64,000 nt of DNA from Candidatus Poribacteria bacterium (GTDB taxonomy: Bacteria > Poribacteria > WGA-4E > WGA-3G): the NCBI GenBank assembly GCA_022826805.1, contig JAJDUH010000058.1:1-64000 (forward strand), given 5' to 3'. Numbering within the stretch: the first letter of the stretch is position 1; the number at the start of each line of letters is the position of its first letter. Positions 10,201 through 18,207 of this stretch are shown here, in pieces. Made by a program: the position numbers and the translations under genes. The notes under the pieces were generated by a model that was not told the origin of the DNA, made no database searches, and saw only the letters and a program-made list of their open reading frames with translations.

Positions 10201-10255
10201 CGTCCTGATTTCCCTGTAATATCTGTTGAATGAGTTTAGCATCGCTTTGTACCAT
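7241..10255 (-). CDS. ECF sigma factor fused to TM helix and Asp-box beta-propeller
   Basis: A 1004-aa three-part protein. Residues 10-85 are sigma region 2 (QEITQDAFLKAY, FPGWLYVIAANL). Residues 125-180 are region 4 (LLEKLPESERTVMTLHYLGE plus a helix-turn-helix, SQNTIKSRLSRARNRL). One transmembrane helix lies at about 222-242, then a Pro/Gly-rich linker to 310. The rest reads as propeller blades with nine Asp-box motifs of the form SxDxGxxW, for example STDDGSAW (353-360), SVDAGKSW, TTDAGKTW and SYDEGDTW, as in BNR/sortilin/YCF48-type repeats. With an N-terminus that must act in the cytoplasm, the propeller should be periplasmic. No separate anti-sigma gene is adjacent. GGAGGG precedes the ATG. 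ECF groups with C-terminal extensions are known; the inferred role is a membrane-tethered transcription switch. Confidence 0.9.
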   Translation of the reverse strand: MVQSDAKLIQQILQGNQDAFGPLVRKHQKGVHALVWRKIGDFHIAQEITQDAFLKAYDKLGTLKNHKQFPGWLYVIAANLSRDWLRKRAVPEQSLEETDTSEVDQVSYSQHIEETRETDADETRREVVKKLLEKLPESERTVMTLHYLGEMTIKAISEFLGVSQNTIKSRLSRARNRLRQEEDVIQLNVGSFQLPDQMAENIMREVARRPPISTSVSKPAAPLALSAASAVLIFLLMGVGTQYLSRFQKPYNLDAVSEPTVEIIDAVFVLDSPAKPAVRHQPGSSSIPGEGIGAGQNSNTSHFAPVPVDREEISTPKPQWVQTGGPEGGGVQNLFMASNGDLYAVADTDVYRSTDDGSAWHRVNNNIPIQGSWHMTDLDNVLYAMSDTEIITSEDRGETWNVLGTRPEGELIGTVTTDEAFYFCLVDGVFRSVDAGKSWISLNDSALRDRRFRAITAIENTVFVGTDSGIYRLSSGGWEQLAVGEDENIQALANAEHRLYAAVGSGAKNQEPAPFMKITVGSHTPVSLYRSTDLGDSWEALNFRKIDAPAGDGLSGLRIGGQINGSETQSTSEIIMVAAEENVLVLYKGISYYSNDSGETWNALGSNTSDVENASTLVSLDGNTFYGSGGSGIYRTTDAGKTWHQFNTGLVRTTILGLASVEGVLYANTGRALLMSSDGGESWTPVPGNSDNLLYIAKFNGALYARGVREMSPQLFHLSAEDDGLATIPGMPTLEMPDYNVLISEKIDTSFLAAAHEVKESVGEDNQLNLDVNTSTEDHGETETIGGIVKDSIAEFLNSIFGSFAVSSSAYYAEHGQKLFRWKSGTTEWYDTGLVDEGKGLHPFENLNAFADAFFRLAVLERTVYVGKQDGRLFQSYDEGDTWNDITADIPFSVTSFNGVAFAGSTVYVATDKGVAYSNDGTHWHATIDAEGTPLIIDKLAVDGTTVYGTSNQQVYALKEDSDTWQRVTPEIPVLINSLAVDSNMLYVGTIGNGVLRFTLEESP

Positions 10256-10596
10256 TACAAGTTCCCTCCGAAATCATAACTGTCTCTTAATTAGGGTGAC
10301 GTAATTTTGATATTAAAAGGTTGCAACCATCCTCGGAAATGTGAATACGATCATGGAATCCATGCCGTCAATGGAGCATGAACAGTAAATTTTAATTTTT
10401 TTTGAAGGCGTAATCCCTTATGGACATTGGATTCATGGACAGATCAAGTCACTCACTTTCACCCACGATGCAACCTTCAAATACCCGAAACTCGTCACCT
10501 TAATCAAAGGCAGTTAGATTTAGCGAAGTTGCTACTGGCAAATCCGAAAGCACTTCCATTTTATCCGAAACATCTTTCAATTTAAAGGAGAAAACC
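10256..10596. promoter_or_regulatory. divergent regulatory region between the sigma-propeller gene and the export operon
   Basis: This 341-bp gap feeds transcription both ways. It holds a perfect palindrome GGTTGCAACC (10319-10328). A half-site TGCAACCTT (10469-10477) is inverted relative to AAGGTTGCA (10317-10325). A smaller palindrome CATGGA-A-TCCATG (10353-10365) is also present. No strong TTGACA/TATAAT pair is evident, which would be consistent with an alternative sigma factor reading it. Operator roles are inferred. Confidence 0.4.
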
Positions 10597-10773
10597 ATGC
10601 GTTTCGTAATAATTAATTTGTTTCTGGTCTGTTTACTACTTCTCGGTATCAGTTACCTCGCTTTCGGTGATACCGTATGTGAAACAAACCCTAACTTCGA
10701 CACTCACCCGCCTGTTCAATATGTAAACGTTATGCCCTACGGTGTATCTACCGTATCCTTAAAATCTTTCTAA
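10597..10773 (+). CDS. 58-aa exported peptide
   Basis: A small open reading frame of 58 codons starts at an ATG preceded by AAAGGAG at ideal spacing. Residues 1-24 are a classic signal peptide (MRF, then about 16 hydrophobic residues ending in LAFGD). The mature part would be about 34 residues with one cysteine and a PPVQYVNVMPYG stretch. It stands 30 bp before the next gene and is probably first in the export operon. Function unknown; it could be a substrate, signal or ligand of the adjacent transport or sensing machinery. No family recognised. Confidence 0.6.
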   Translation: MRFVIINLFLVCLLLLGISYLAFGDTVCETNPNFDTHPPVQYVNVMPYGVSTVSLKSF

Positions 10774-10803
10774 GATATACACATGATTCAAGGAGATTAG
10801 AAA

Positions 10804-12060
10804 ATGGTAAAAATAAGGCTACGATTCAAGACTCGAAATCCCGTCCCCTTGCGAGGCAGGCTGATAGCACTCCTGTTGGCGACTTTATTAATCATACTCC
10901 CGCTCCATGTTAGTGCAAATCAATTTCTCTTTGATATGGATGCAATAACCGACCTGGGAAGTCTGGCTGTCAAGCTCCAGGATACACGCGCGATGGTGTC
11001 CAAATCTATCGCCGAACAATTATCCAATGACACACAGTGGCTCTTAGTCGGATATGATGGGATAAGTAAACCGTCACCTGATCTACAGAAGGCCCTGATT
11101 TCAGATCTGAATCAACTGATTCAAACCAGTTCCCTCTATGATGCCCAACTGTTCGCCGATATTCAGCTTAGCAAGCAAACGCAAGCACTCATCGCACAAA
11201 ATCCAAAAGATGGAAATGCTCTGGTTCGTTTGAACCGTTCCCTTTTAGCAGATGCCTATCCTTATGAACTCGCATCGCCTTCAGCACAACAAAACTTTCA
11301 GCATTCTAAAGGGATTGAGGCATGCAGAGAGAATTTGAGGCAAATAAAACTCGCCCTTGAAAATTATCGGACTTCCAATGCGAATTCGGATCCACAATGG
11401 CTTTCGAGGTTTTCACCACAATATCTGAAAAAAGATGTGCTCCTCTGCCCGGCGGATCCGACTGCAGGGAAACCCGGTGTTCTTACCCAAGGCGCGGCAG
11501 ATCCAAGGCTGCCGTGCAGTTATCTCTATGAATTTCGGGCACCTGAGAGAATGACTCAGGAAATCCTACAGGCACAAGAAGGTGATATGATCCCTATCGT
11601 CCGGTGTGAACATCATCTTCTCAATCTTAGCGTTAGTGGAAAAATCTATCGTAACGGTCCGCAAAGGACCATCTATACAAGCAACAAAACGGAACTCTCT
11701 GCGCTATCTGACTTCGTGCGTGCTTTACGCATCCAATCCGGAGATGACTTTCTTATAACGCAGAAAGGTAGAGAGCAACTGAAGCAAACAACGGAAAAAC
11801 TAATCATCAAACAACTTGTGCCAAAAATGCTGAGCAGCTTTGAAAAAGAGATTTACTCACAACTTGAAGCACAACTCGGAAAAAAGCTTCTCAAAACGCC
11901 AATGGGTATGGACATACTCAAACAAGCCTCGGCACAGATAAACGCTGCTATTGAGGAAAAACTACTGCTGCAACTTCAAACACAACTCGGAGCGGAATTT
12001 TTTCAGACACAAGAAGGAGAAGACATCCGCCAGCAACTGTCTGCGCTAATGTCTCCTTAA
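10804..12060 (+). CDS. exported protein with pseudopilin-like core and helical repeats
   Basis: This 418-aa protein has an N-terminal signal or anchor helix (residues 20-38). Residues 174-270 resemble the globular core of DUF1559-type pseudopilins: CRENLRQIKLALENYRTSN, then Y..KDVLLCPADP and PIVRCEHH. The hydrophobic pilin helix that should directly precede this core is absent. Residues 300-415 are helical with three loose repeats (GDDFLITQKGREQLKQ; GKKLLKTPMGMDILKQ; GAEFFQTQEGEDIRQQ). A strong AAGGAG site precedes the ATG. It leads the ABC permease gene by 50 bp, so it is likely co-transcribed. Function unknown. Confidence 0.65.
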   Translation: MVKIRLRFKTRNPVPLRGRLIALLLATLLIILPLHVSANQFLFDMDAITDLGSLAVKLQDTRAMVSKSIAEQLSNDTQWLLVGYDGISKPSPDLQKALISDLNQLIQTSSLYDAQLFADIQLSKQTQALIAQNPKDGNALVRLNRSLLADAYPYELASPSAQQNFQHSKGIEACRENLRQIKLALENYRTSNANSDPQWLSRFSPQYLKKDVLLCPADPTAGKPGVLTQGAADPRLPCSYLYEFRAPERMTQEILQAQEGDMIPIVRCEHHLLNLSVSGKIYRNGPQRTIYTSNKTELSALSDFVRALRIQSGDDFLITQKGREQLKQTTEKLIIKQLVPKMLSSFEKEIYSQLEAQLGKKLLKTPMGMDILKQASAQINAAIEEKLLLQLQTQLGAEFFQTQEGEDIRQQLSALMSP

Positions 12061-12110
12061 TGTCTTATGCTTCGGCAAACGCTAACCTGCAATGAAAAGA
12101 TAGAGGAGAA

Positions 12111-13544
12111 ATGACCATGTTAATGACATTAATTCAGAAAGAGATTATGCATCATGTTCTCAGCGTCCGGTTCGTCGCACTCCTGCTAATGTGTGTGATG
12201 CTTATACCGCTGACCCTTTCTATCAATTATCGTAAGTATAATCAGGACCTCGTTGACTATCAGGAATCCGTCAAACGCACACGTGAGCAGGCGAAGGAAA
12301 ATCCACCCACCGCACTAGACCCAAATACGGAAGTCTCCAAGTTCTTCCTCAAACCCACGCCGTTGAGCGTCTTCGCAAACGGTTTAGAGGAGGCATTGCC
12401 TACCTATCTTGGAATGACCCGGAATGGTGTTCGGCAAGGCTCAGCAGGGGGCGGACAGGCATCTGTCGCCTATGCGCTCGGAAATCTTGATTTCCTGTTC
12501 ATCGTAGGCACTGTTTTTAGTCTCCTTGCACTTCTGTTTACATTTGATGCGGTTGCCGGGGAACGAGAGGCAGGAACGCTTCGAATAAACCTATCCAACT
12601 CCCTTCCCCGAGACGTATTTTTGTGGAGCAAGTTAATAGGTGGATATGTTGTGTTTGTTGTCCCCTTTTTAGTTTCTTTTCTCGTTGGATTAATCCTGCT
12701 CGCATGGCAAGGATTTCCTTTAGGTGAATCCAAGGTTGCGATGCCAGTACTCGGACTGACGCTTATATCGTTGCTGTACATTGCCGTCTTTTTTGCAATA
12801 GGTGTGCTAATTTCAACCTATCTCGACAACTCCAAGACCGCACTGATTATTGCTTTTACGTTCTGGGTATTCACCGTGCTGATTGCACCGCGAGGCGCGT
12901 TTGTAGTTGCGAAACTCGTTGCACCCACCCGAACGGAACAGTCCGTCTATATGGAAAAAACGGTTCTTCGCAATAATCTGCTGAAGGATAAAGAAGATAA
13001 AATCACGAAAAAAATGGTTGAGACCTTAGGAGTCAATATCAATCTGAATCCAGAGACGCAGAAAAAAATGGATGAATTCAGAAAACCAATTGAGGAACAG
13101 TTTCGACTCGAGTTTCAGAATCAAACCTATAAGATTGACAAAGAATATCAGCAGGAAAAGGTTCGACAAGAACAAGTTGGCGAGATGTTTTCTCGGATCG
13201 CGCCTACGTCCTCTCTGATCTACTTTGCCATGAACATAACGCAAACGGGTAAGTTGAAAAGGGACATCTACTTCCGAACGGGTGAAAGATACTACAACCA
13301 ACTTGATGATTCCTATTTCAGCGAAATTTCCGATGACACACTGGCACAGATACTACAGCTAGCAACTCGGCGGGATACCTCTTCTAAATCAGAAAAAGAA
13401 GAAATCTTGCCACCACCAACGTTGATAGAACCGGCTTTATCGGAAACATTGCGTCGCTCTGCAGTAGATGTCTTCTTACTCTGTCTATTCGCTCTGGCGT
13501 TTACAACACTCGCATTTCTGAAATTCTTCAGATCCGATATTTAA
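12111..13544 (+). CDS. ABC-2 type transporter permease
   Basis: A 477-aa integral membrane subunit of an ABC exporter. A first membrane helix lies at about residues 18-40, followed by an extracytoplasmic region to about 125. Four to five helices cluster between 127 and 270, then a long charged, coiled extracytoplasmic loop runs from about 290 to 440, and a last helix lies near the C-terminus (SAVDVFLLCLFALAFTTLAF). This layout matches the permease family with a large loop between the last two helices (ABC2_membrane/DUF3526-like). GAGGAG lies only 2 nt before ATG 12111, so translation may start at ATG 12117 instead. It pairs with the ATPase 44 bp downstream. Confidence 0.85.
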   Translation: MTMLMTLIQKEIMHHVLSVRFVALLLMCVMLIPLTLSINYRKYNQDLVDYQESVKRTREQAKENPPTALDPNTEVSKFFLKPTPLSVFANGLEEALPTYLGMTRNGVRQGSAGGGQASVAYALGNLDFLFIVGTVFSLLALLFTFDAVAGEREAGTLRINLSNSLPRDVFLWSKLIGGYVVFVVPFLVSFLVGLILLAWQGFPLGESKVAMPVLGLTLISLLYIAVFFAIGVLISTYLDNSKTALIIAFTFWVFTVLIAPRGAFVVAKLVAPTRTEQSVYMEKTVLRNNLLKDKEDKITKKMVETLGVNINLNPETQKKMDEFRKPIEEQFRLEFQNQTYKIDKEYQQEKVRQEQVGEMFSRIAPTSSLIYFAMNITQTGKLKRDIYFRTGERYYNQLDDSYFSEISDDTLAQILQLATRRDTSSKSEKEEILPPPTLIEPALSETLRRSAVDVFLLCLFALAFTTLAFLKFFRSDI

Positions 13545-13588
13545 TAAAGTATATCCACATAAACGTAATCAACTATAGGAGAAAACCC

Positions 13589-14323
13589 ATGTTAGAAACC
13601 CGTGACCTTACGAAAGTTTACAACGAAGACGTTTTCGCTGTCAACGAATTGAGCCTGAAAGTAGACGATGGCGAAATCTATGTCGTCCTCGGCGCGAATG
13701 GTGCCGGGAAAAGCACAACGATGTCGATGCTCCTGAACTTCATCGAACCCACAAGTGGCACCGCACTCGTAGACGATATTGATATTCCAAAATTCCCACT
13801 TGAGGCAAAAAAGCACCTCGCTTACGTCTCTGAGAACGTAGAACTCTATCGTAACTTCACAGCACGGCAAAACCTGTCCTTCTTCGCGAAACTCGGTGGA
13901 CGTAAGAAGGTATCAAACGCCGAAATTGATGCCACCCTTGGACGCGTCGGCTTATCGGCTGAGGCTTTTGGGCGGCGTGTGAAAACTTTCTCTAAAGGTA
14001 TGCGTCAACGCTTAGGTATTGCAATCACAATCATGAAAAACGCACGTGCCATATTGCTTGATGAACCGACCTCAGGTTTAGATCCCAAAGGTGGTGCTGA
14101 TTTTCTGAATCTGCTCCGAGAACTCAGAGAGGAAGGGAAATCGATCTTTATGTCCACGCACGACATTTTCCGCGCAAAGGAGATTGCTGACAGAATCGGG
14201 ATTCTCGTGCAAGGTAATCTCGAACGCGAGTTAACGCGCGAAGAAATCCTAAGAGAAAATCTCGAGGCACTCTATCTCCACTATGTTGCCGGATACGAAC
14301 CCGAGGAAGATGCCGCTGGATAG
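13589..14323 (+). CDS. ABC transporter ATP-binding protein
   Basis: A 244-aa nucleotide-binding subunit that energises the adjacent permease. Walker A is GANGAGKST (35-43), the signature is TFSKGMRQRLG (Ser of FSKG in place of LSGGQ), and Walker B is AILLDEPTSGLDP. The switch histidine sits in MSTHD. The FSKGM signature and size fit the CcmA/NatA-type group that serves ABC-2 exporters. AGGAG lies 8 nt before the ATG. It lies within the run from 10597 to 18825. Confidence 0.92.
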   Translation: MLETRDLTKVYNEDVFAVNELSLKVDDGEIYVVLGANGAGKSTTMSMLLNFIEPTSGTALVDDIDIPKFPLEAKKHLAYVSENVELYRNFTARQNLSFFAKLGGRKKVSNAEIDATLGRVGLSAEAFGRRVKTFSKGMRQRLGIAITIMKNARAILLDEPTSGLDPKGGADFLNLLRELREEGKSIFMSTHDIFRAKEIADRIGILVQGNLERELTREEILRENLEALYLHYVAGYEPEEDAAG

Positions 14324-14345
14324 CCCTATGTAATTGCAATACCCA

Positions 14346-14377
14346 CCGATTAGCCAAATCTTGGTTTGGCTAATCGG
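14346..14377. repeat. 13-bp perfect hairpin between ABC ATPase and NEW3 protein genes
   Basis: CCGATTAGCCAAA (14346-14358) and its exact complement (14365-14377) flank a 6-nt loop. No T-run follows on the plus strand. Sitting inside an operon, it may set mRNA stability or partial termination between the ABC genes and the downstream genes. Confidence 0.6.
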
Positions 14378-14408
14378 AAACTCTATTACAACAAAAGGAT
14401 TGATAAAA

Positions 14409-16700
14409 ATGCGAAAAAATATCCTCATGATAGCTTTCATTGCCGCACTTGGCATACTGATTACAGGGACATCGCTAATATTGGCAGATGAGCCCAAACC
14501 CACTGATGGGAACCGCGCGAAAACTAAAGATGAACAGAGTCGCCAAATCCAAATAGAAACCGAACGCTTGAATATGGAATTAAAAGAAAATCTAATGAAA
14601 AAAAAGCGGGTCGAACTTGAAAATCTCAAGGCGATGATGATGGAGGAAAACAATATTGTCACCGTCTCTGAAGTCAATAGAGCAGAGGAGGATTACGAAA
14701 CCGCCGTCTCCGAATACGAACAAGCAAAACTCATGCTGCAACAGGTGGAACTCGAATCGCTCAAAGATGAATGGCATATCACTGTCGAAAACACAAATCT
14801 GTATGAATCTGCCGATGGGAAGGAGACATTCTCAATCACGCTGCGAAATAGTTCAACCCCTGTCAAACTCATTGAGAGTTCCAAAGTCTTGGGACGGGAA
14901 ATTATCATCAGCGCACAGATTGACGACATCTTCGTCTCCATCAAAGAACAGGAAAGTTTTGGTTCAAGTGGCGCAATTATCGCCGAACCTTATGAGCAAC
15001 GTATTGAGACGCTTAAAGAGGGTGAATCCGTTACTTTGGAGTTTGAACTTATAAAAGATGATGTGCGTGATGTCGTCGTAGAGTTGAAATACTCAGATCG
15101 CGTTGAAGATAAAAACATCCATCTCAAACAGGAGGATCCGCATATCTCCGTCGTATCCGCGAGACGTTACAAGGAAGGAGATCGGCGACGTTTGGAGGTT
15201 GTCATCACCTACGGCACCTTAGATGGCGAGGCAGAAGAGACAGACACCCAGGTCCCCGGGGGATACTCCAATGGGGCTACCGCACAAGAAATCAACAATA
15301 TCTACGTTTCCATTAGAGATAACACGGAAGCCATCATTGGCTTCCCTTACGAATACCGTATTCCAACCCTAAAAAACGGGCAAGAAGAAACACTCGATTT
15401 TGAACTCCGACGGAATGTTGATAGTCTTACTGTCAATCTCAGATACCTTGACACCGACCACCCCTATAATATCCATTTAGAAGAGGACACGCGTCACATC
15501 TCTATTCTTAGTGCGAAAAAGTTTCGCGTCGCCAGCAACACAGGCGGGCAGATGATGGTGACAATTCAATTGAAGAATACCTCTACGACAGAGGCAATGC
15601 CGAGCAATGCTACGCCCGAAGAGATTGCGGCAGCGAATGAGATCCGCAGCATCTATGTCTCCTTACTCGATGTCACCGATGACACAAACATCGTCAAACC
15701 GTATGAAGAGAAAATCCAAGTCCTCGGCTACAACGAAACCGTGGAATTGACGTTCCAACTCCAGAAAGACGTCGAGAGTTTGAAGGTATCCCTGGATTAC
15801 CCTGAACTCGACGCACCCGATGAACGGCTCATCTATTTGCAAAAAGAATCCGCATTGGATGTCGTAAACGTCAGTTCGCTTCGCTTTTCACAAGAGGGGA
15901 ATTTGGGCAGCAGCGTCACTTACGACCTAACGCTCGATCGACTAGCGGAAACGGAGAATACATTCCAACTCCGCGTTATTAATCTACTCAACCGCCTCTC
16001 CTTTGAATTCCAAGACCCCGAAACGAAATCTCGGCAATCTCAGGTGAAGTTCACACAGGAACAGTCGAAACGCAATCTGTCATTGATTGTCTATCTGCCC
16101 GAAGAATTAGATGCCTCCTACCTCGACAGCACGCTTGAATTCTATGTCGCCGTCCTTGACGAAGCCGAAGCGACCGAACTCGGCGGTGTCAACAATCGAC
16201 TGGATTTACCTGCCGATAGGATTTCGGGTATACAAGGCGGTGTTGAGCGGTTTGAATTGATTCCAAAAGGTGTTCCAGAGATTGAGGTATTCGTGCCGAA
16301 TGCATTCCAGACCATCAAGATAGGCGAAGAAGTGAACATGACGGCGACGCTACAGAACATCGGCACCCGCGACCTCGTTGACATCCGTATGATTGTTGAT
16401 GTTAACACCGATTGGAAATACACTGTTGTCCCAGAAGTCATTGATTCGCTCAAACGGAATGACGAAATAGAGATACAATTGACCCTGATTCCACCTGCGG
16501 ACATCGGAGTCGGTGAATATCAGGCGAAGTTGAACGCCGAAGTTACTGTTGATAACCGGAAGTTTGAGGCACGCGACCGCTCGATCACCGTGCAGGTGGA
16601 GTCCAAGACGCAAATGTCGGTGACGACGTTGCTATTTGGTGCCTTAATACTTCTCATGATCGCAATCGTCATCGTCACAATTCGCATCAGTAGACGCTAA
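14409..16700 (+). CDS. large membrane-anchored periplasmic protein with NEW3 domain
   Basis: A 763-aa protein. A signal peptide or anchor occupies residues 5-26 and a charged coiled coil 40-115. Three related beta-rich repeats lie at about 168-255, 295-372 and 411-495, each carrying an I-(Y/F)-V-S-(I/L) strand, a PYE.(K/R)I.(T/V)L turn and a (L/I)YLQ or NIHL strand. A NEW3-like domain spans about 630-730 (TLQNIGTRDLVDIR), and a C-terminal transmembrane helix covers 737-758 with a short basic tail. I chose ATG 14409 because AAAAGGA precedes it and the signal peptide begins there. NEW3 proteins coupled to ABC-2 transporters exist elsewhere; here the coiled coil and the TolC neighbour suggest an envelope-spanning accessory. 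Function unproven. Confidence 0.75.
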   Translation: MRKNILMIAFIAALGILITGTSLILADEPKPTDGNRAKTKDEQSRQIQIETERLNMELKENLMKKKRVELENLKAMMMEENNIVTVSEVNRAEEDYETAVSEYEQAKLMLQQVELESLKDEWHITVENTNLYESADGKETFSITLRNSSTPVKLIESSKVLGREIIISAQIDDIFVSIKEQESFGSSGAIIAEPYEQRIETLKEGESVTLEFELIKDDVRDVVVELKYSDRVEDKNIHLKQEDPHISVVSARRYKEGDRRRLEVVITYGTLDGEAEETDTQVPGGYSNGATAQEINNIYVSIRDNTEAIIGFPYEYRIPTLKNGQEETLDFELRRNVDSLTVNLRYLDTDHPYNIHLEEDTRHISILSAKKFRVASNTGGQMMVTIQLKNTSTTEAMPSNATPEEIAAANEIRSIYVSLLDVTDDTNIVKPYEEKIQVLGYNETVELTFQLQKDVESLKVSLDYPELDAPDERLIYLQKESALDVVNVSSLRFSQEGNLGSSVTYDLTLDRLAETENTFQLRVINLLNRLSFEFQDPETKSRQSQVKFTQEQSKRNLSLIVYLPEELDASYLDSTLEFYVAVLDEAEATELGGVNNRLDLPADRISGIQGGVERFELIPKGVPEIEVFVPNAFQTIKIGEEVNMTATLQNIGTRDLVDIRMIVDVNTDWKYTVVPEVIDSLKRNDEIEIQLTLIPPADIGVGEYQAKLNAEVTVDNRKFEARDRSITVQVESKTQMSVTTLLFGALILLMIAIVIVTIRISRR

Positions 16701-16753
16701 AGGTGGGGTAGCAGAGAGAGGGTTGCAGCCTTGATTCGGCAAGTTCTCTCTCA

Positions 16754-16788
16754 CTGACAACTAATAACTAAAGACTGACAACTCAATG
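16754..16788 (+). repeat. heptanucleotide repeat array (5 units)
   Basis: Five 7-bp units with consensus CTNANAA (CTGACAA, CTAATAA, CTAAAGA, CTGACAA, CTCAATG) run into the tolC-like start region. Four similar arrays occur at 51634, 55201, 55277 and 56839. Confidence 0.7.
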
Positions 16789-16797
16789 GAGATCGCA

Positions 16798-18174
16798 ATG
16801 AACAAAGGACTGACAATTCTCATAACCTGTCTATTTTTGAGTATTGTGGGGATTCCTATCCCAGCGCAACGACTCGTCTCACTGCAGCCAGGACGCGCAA
16901 TAGAACTCGCTTTACAGAACAACGAAACGGTCAAAAAAGCAGAAAAGGTAGTAGAACGTGCCAAGGCAAACCTTCGTGTGTCCAAAGCCGTTTACTTGCC
17001 ACAAGCAGGACTCACCGCCGAATACCAACGCCAAAAAGAAGGTGAGATTGATGAAAGAGACTATCTCACGCGTGCACAAGTGAGCATGCTCTTCGCGCAA
17101 TTCGGTGAAATCCCAGTAGGACTTGATGACGCACAAGAACAGGTGCGTAAGGCAGAGATTCAATACGAACGCGTAAGCGAGGAGAGCGTTTACGCTGTTC
17201 GGAATCTCTGGAACAATATTATTCTCACACAAGAAGAAATTAAAGAACGTGGTGCGATTGCCGCCGAACTCGAGAAAAAACTCGAAGGCACACAAATCAA
17301 ACAGACCCAAAAGCGCATCCCATTTCTGAGTCAACTCAACACGGAACTGGAACTCTCAGAACAGCAGCTCGCCCTCAATGAACTCCAGCGACAACTCGAT
17401 GTTGACACCGCTGAACTCATCAGTCTCATTGGACTTGACCCTCTTGCACAGGTTGTGCTTTCACAACCTCTTTCCGATGACGACCTGTCCTTGGAGGCTG
17501 CCGTTGAACTTGCACTCACATACAACCTTGACCTACGCGACTTACATGGCGATATTCTGCGTCAAGAACGTCTCGCTACAGAGACCATCTGGCATCGACT
17601 CCCTGAACTCTCTGCTGAAGCACATTACAAAGATTTCCGTGTGCAGTTGGAACAACATCAACAGAATCAGACTTGGGACGCAAAAGCCGTCTACGATCCG
17701 GTGATAGTCGATCCCGGACGAGACGTGCCAAGTATTTTTGAAACAAGTCCTCGTACCCAAGATGGGTGGGGCCTTCGTTTCAACTTCAATATTCCACTGT
17801 ACGATGGGGGCAAAACTAAGAATCTTCGCGTCCGAGAACTCGCCGAACTCGATCGACTTCAGTTGGAATACATTGAAATAACAAAGTCAATCCGTGTAGA
17901 GGTGCGGCGTGTCTATCGCGCCGTGGCGAATGCGAAAGAACGGATGGAAATTGAAGAAAAGCGTGTGAGAATCTTTGAGCAGCAGTTACGGACTATTGAG
18001 CGTGTGCTTGAGGAAATCACGGTTGAAATCCCCGGTTATCAAGGACTTACCTATAATGATGCCTTTCAAGCACAGGCACAATTTACCGAAGCACAACGCA
18101 TCTACTATCAAGCGCGCCGAGACTACGCAAAAGCAAAAGAACAACTCCGAGAAACAATGCAATGGATCGAATAA
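16798..18174 (+). CDS. TolC-family outer membrane channel
   Basis: A 458-aa outer membrane efflux protein. Signal peptide residues 1-22 end near PAQR. Two long alpha-helical hairpin halves with heptad-rich, Gln/Glu-rich sequence follow (AIELALQNNETVKKAEKVV at the first repeat; AVELALTYNLDLRDLHGDI at the second), as in the duplicated OEP domain. LRFNFNIPLYDGGKT is the typical beta-strand and turn before the second coil. The start is placed at ATG 16798 because GGAGA is 5 nt upstream; an ATG at 16786 is in frame but lacks a ribosome site. Next to an ABC exporter it should provide the outer-membrane exit. No separate membrane-fusion protein (HlyD-like) is visible nearby. Confidence 0.88.
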   Translation: MNKGLTILITCLFLSIVGIPIPAQRLVSLQPGRAIELALQNNETVKKAEKVVERAKANLRVSKAVYLPQAGLTAEYQRQKEGEIDERDYLTRAQVSMLFAQFGEIPVGLDDAQEQVRKAEIQYERVSEESVYAVRNLWNNIILTQEEIKERGAIAAELEKKLEGTQIKQTQKRIPFLSQLNTELELSEQQLALNELQRQLDVDTAELISLIGLDPLAQVVLSQPLSDDDLSLEAAVELALTYNLDLRDLHGDILRQERLATETIWHRLPELSAEAHYKDFRVQLEQHQQNQTWDAKAVYDPVIVDPGRDVPSIFETSPRTQDGWGLRFNFNIPLYDGGKTKNLRVRELAELDRLQLEYIEITKSIRVEVRRVYRAVANAKERMEIEEKRVRIFEQQLRTIERVLEEITVEIPGYQGLTYNDAFQAQAQFTEAQRIYYQARRDYAKAKEQLRETMQWIE

Positions 18175-18207
18175 TATACTATCCAAGACACACGTAAGGA
18201 GAAAAAA

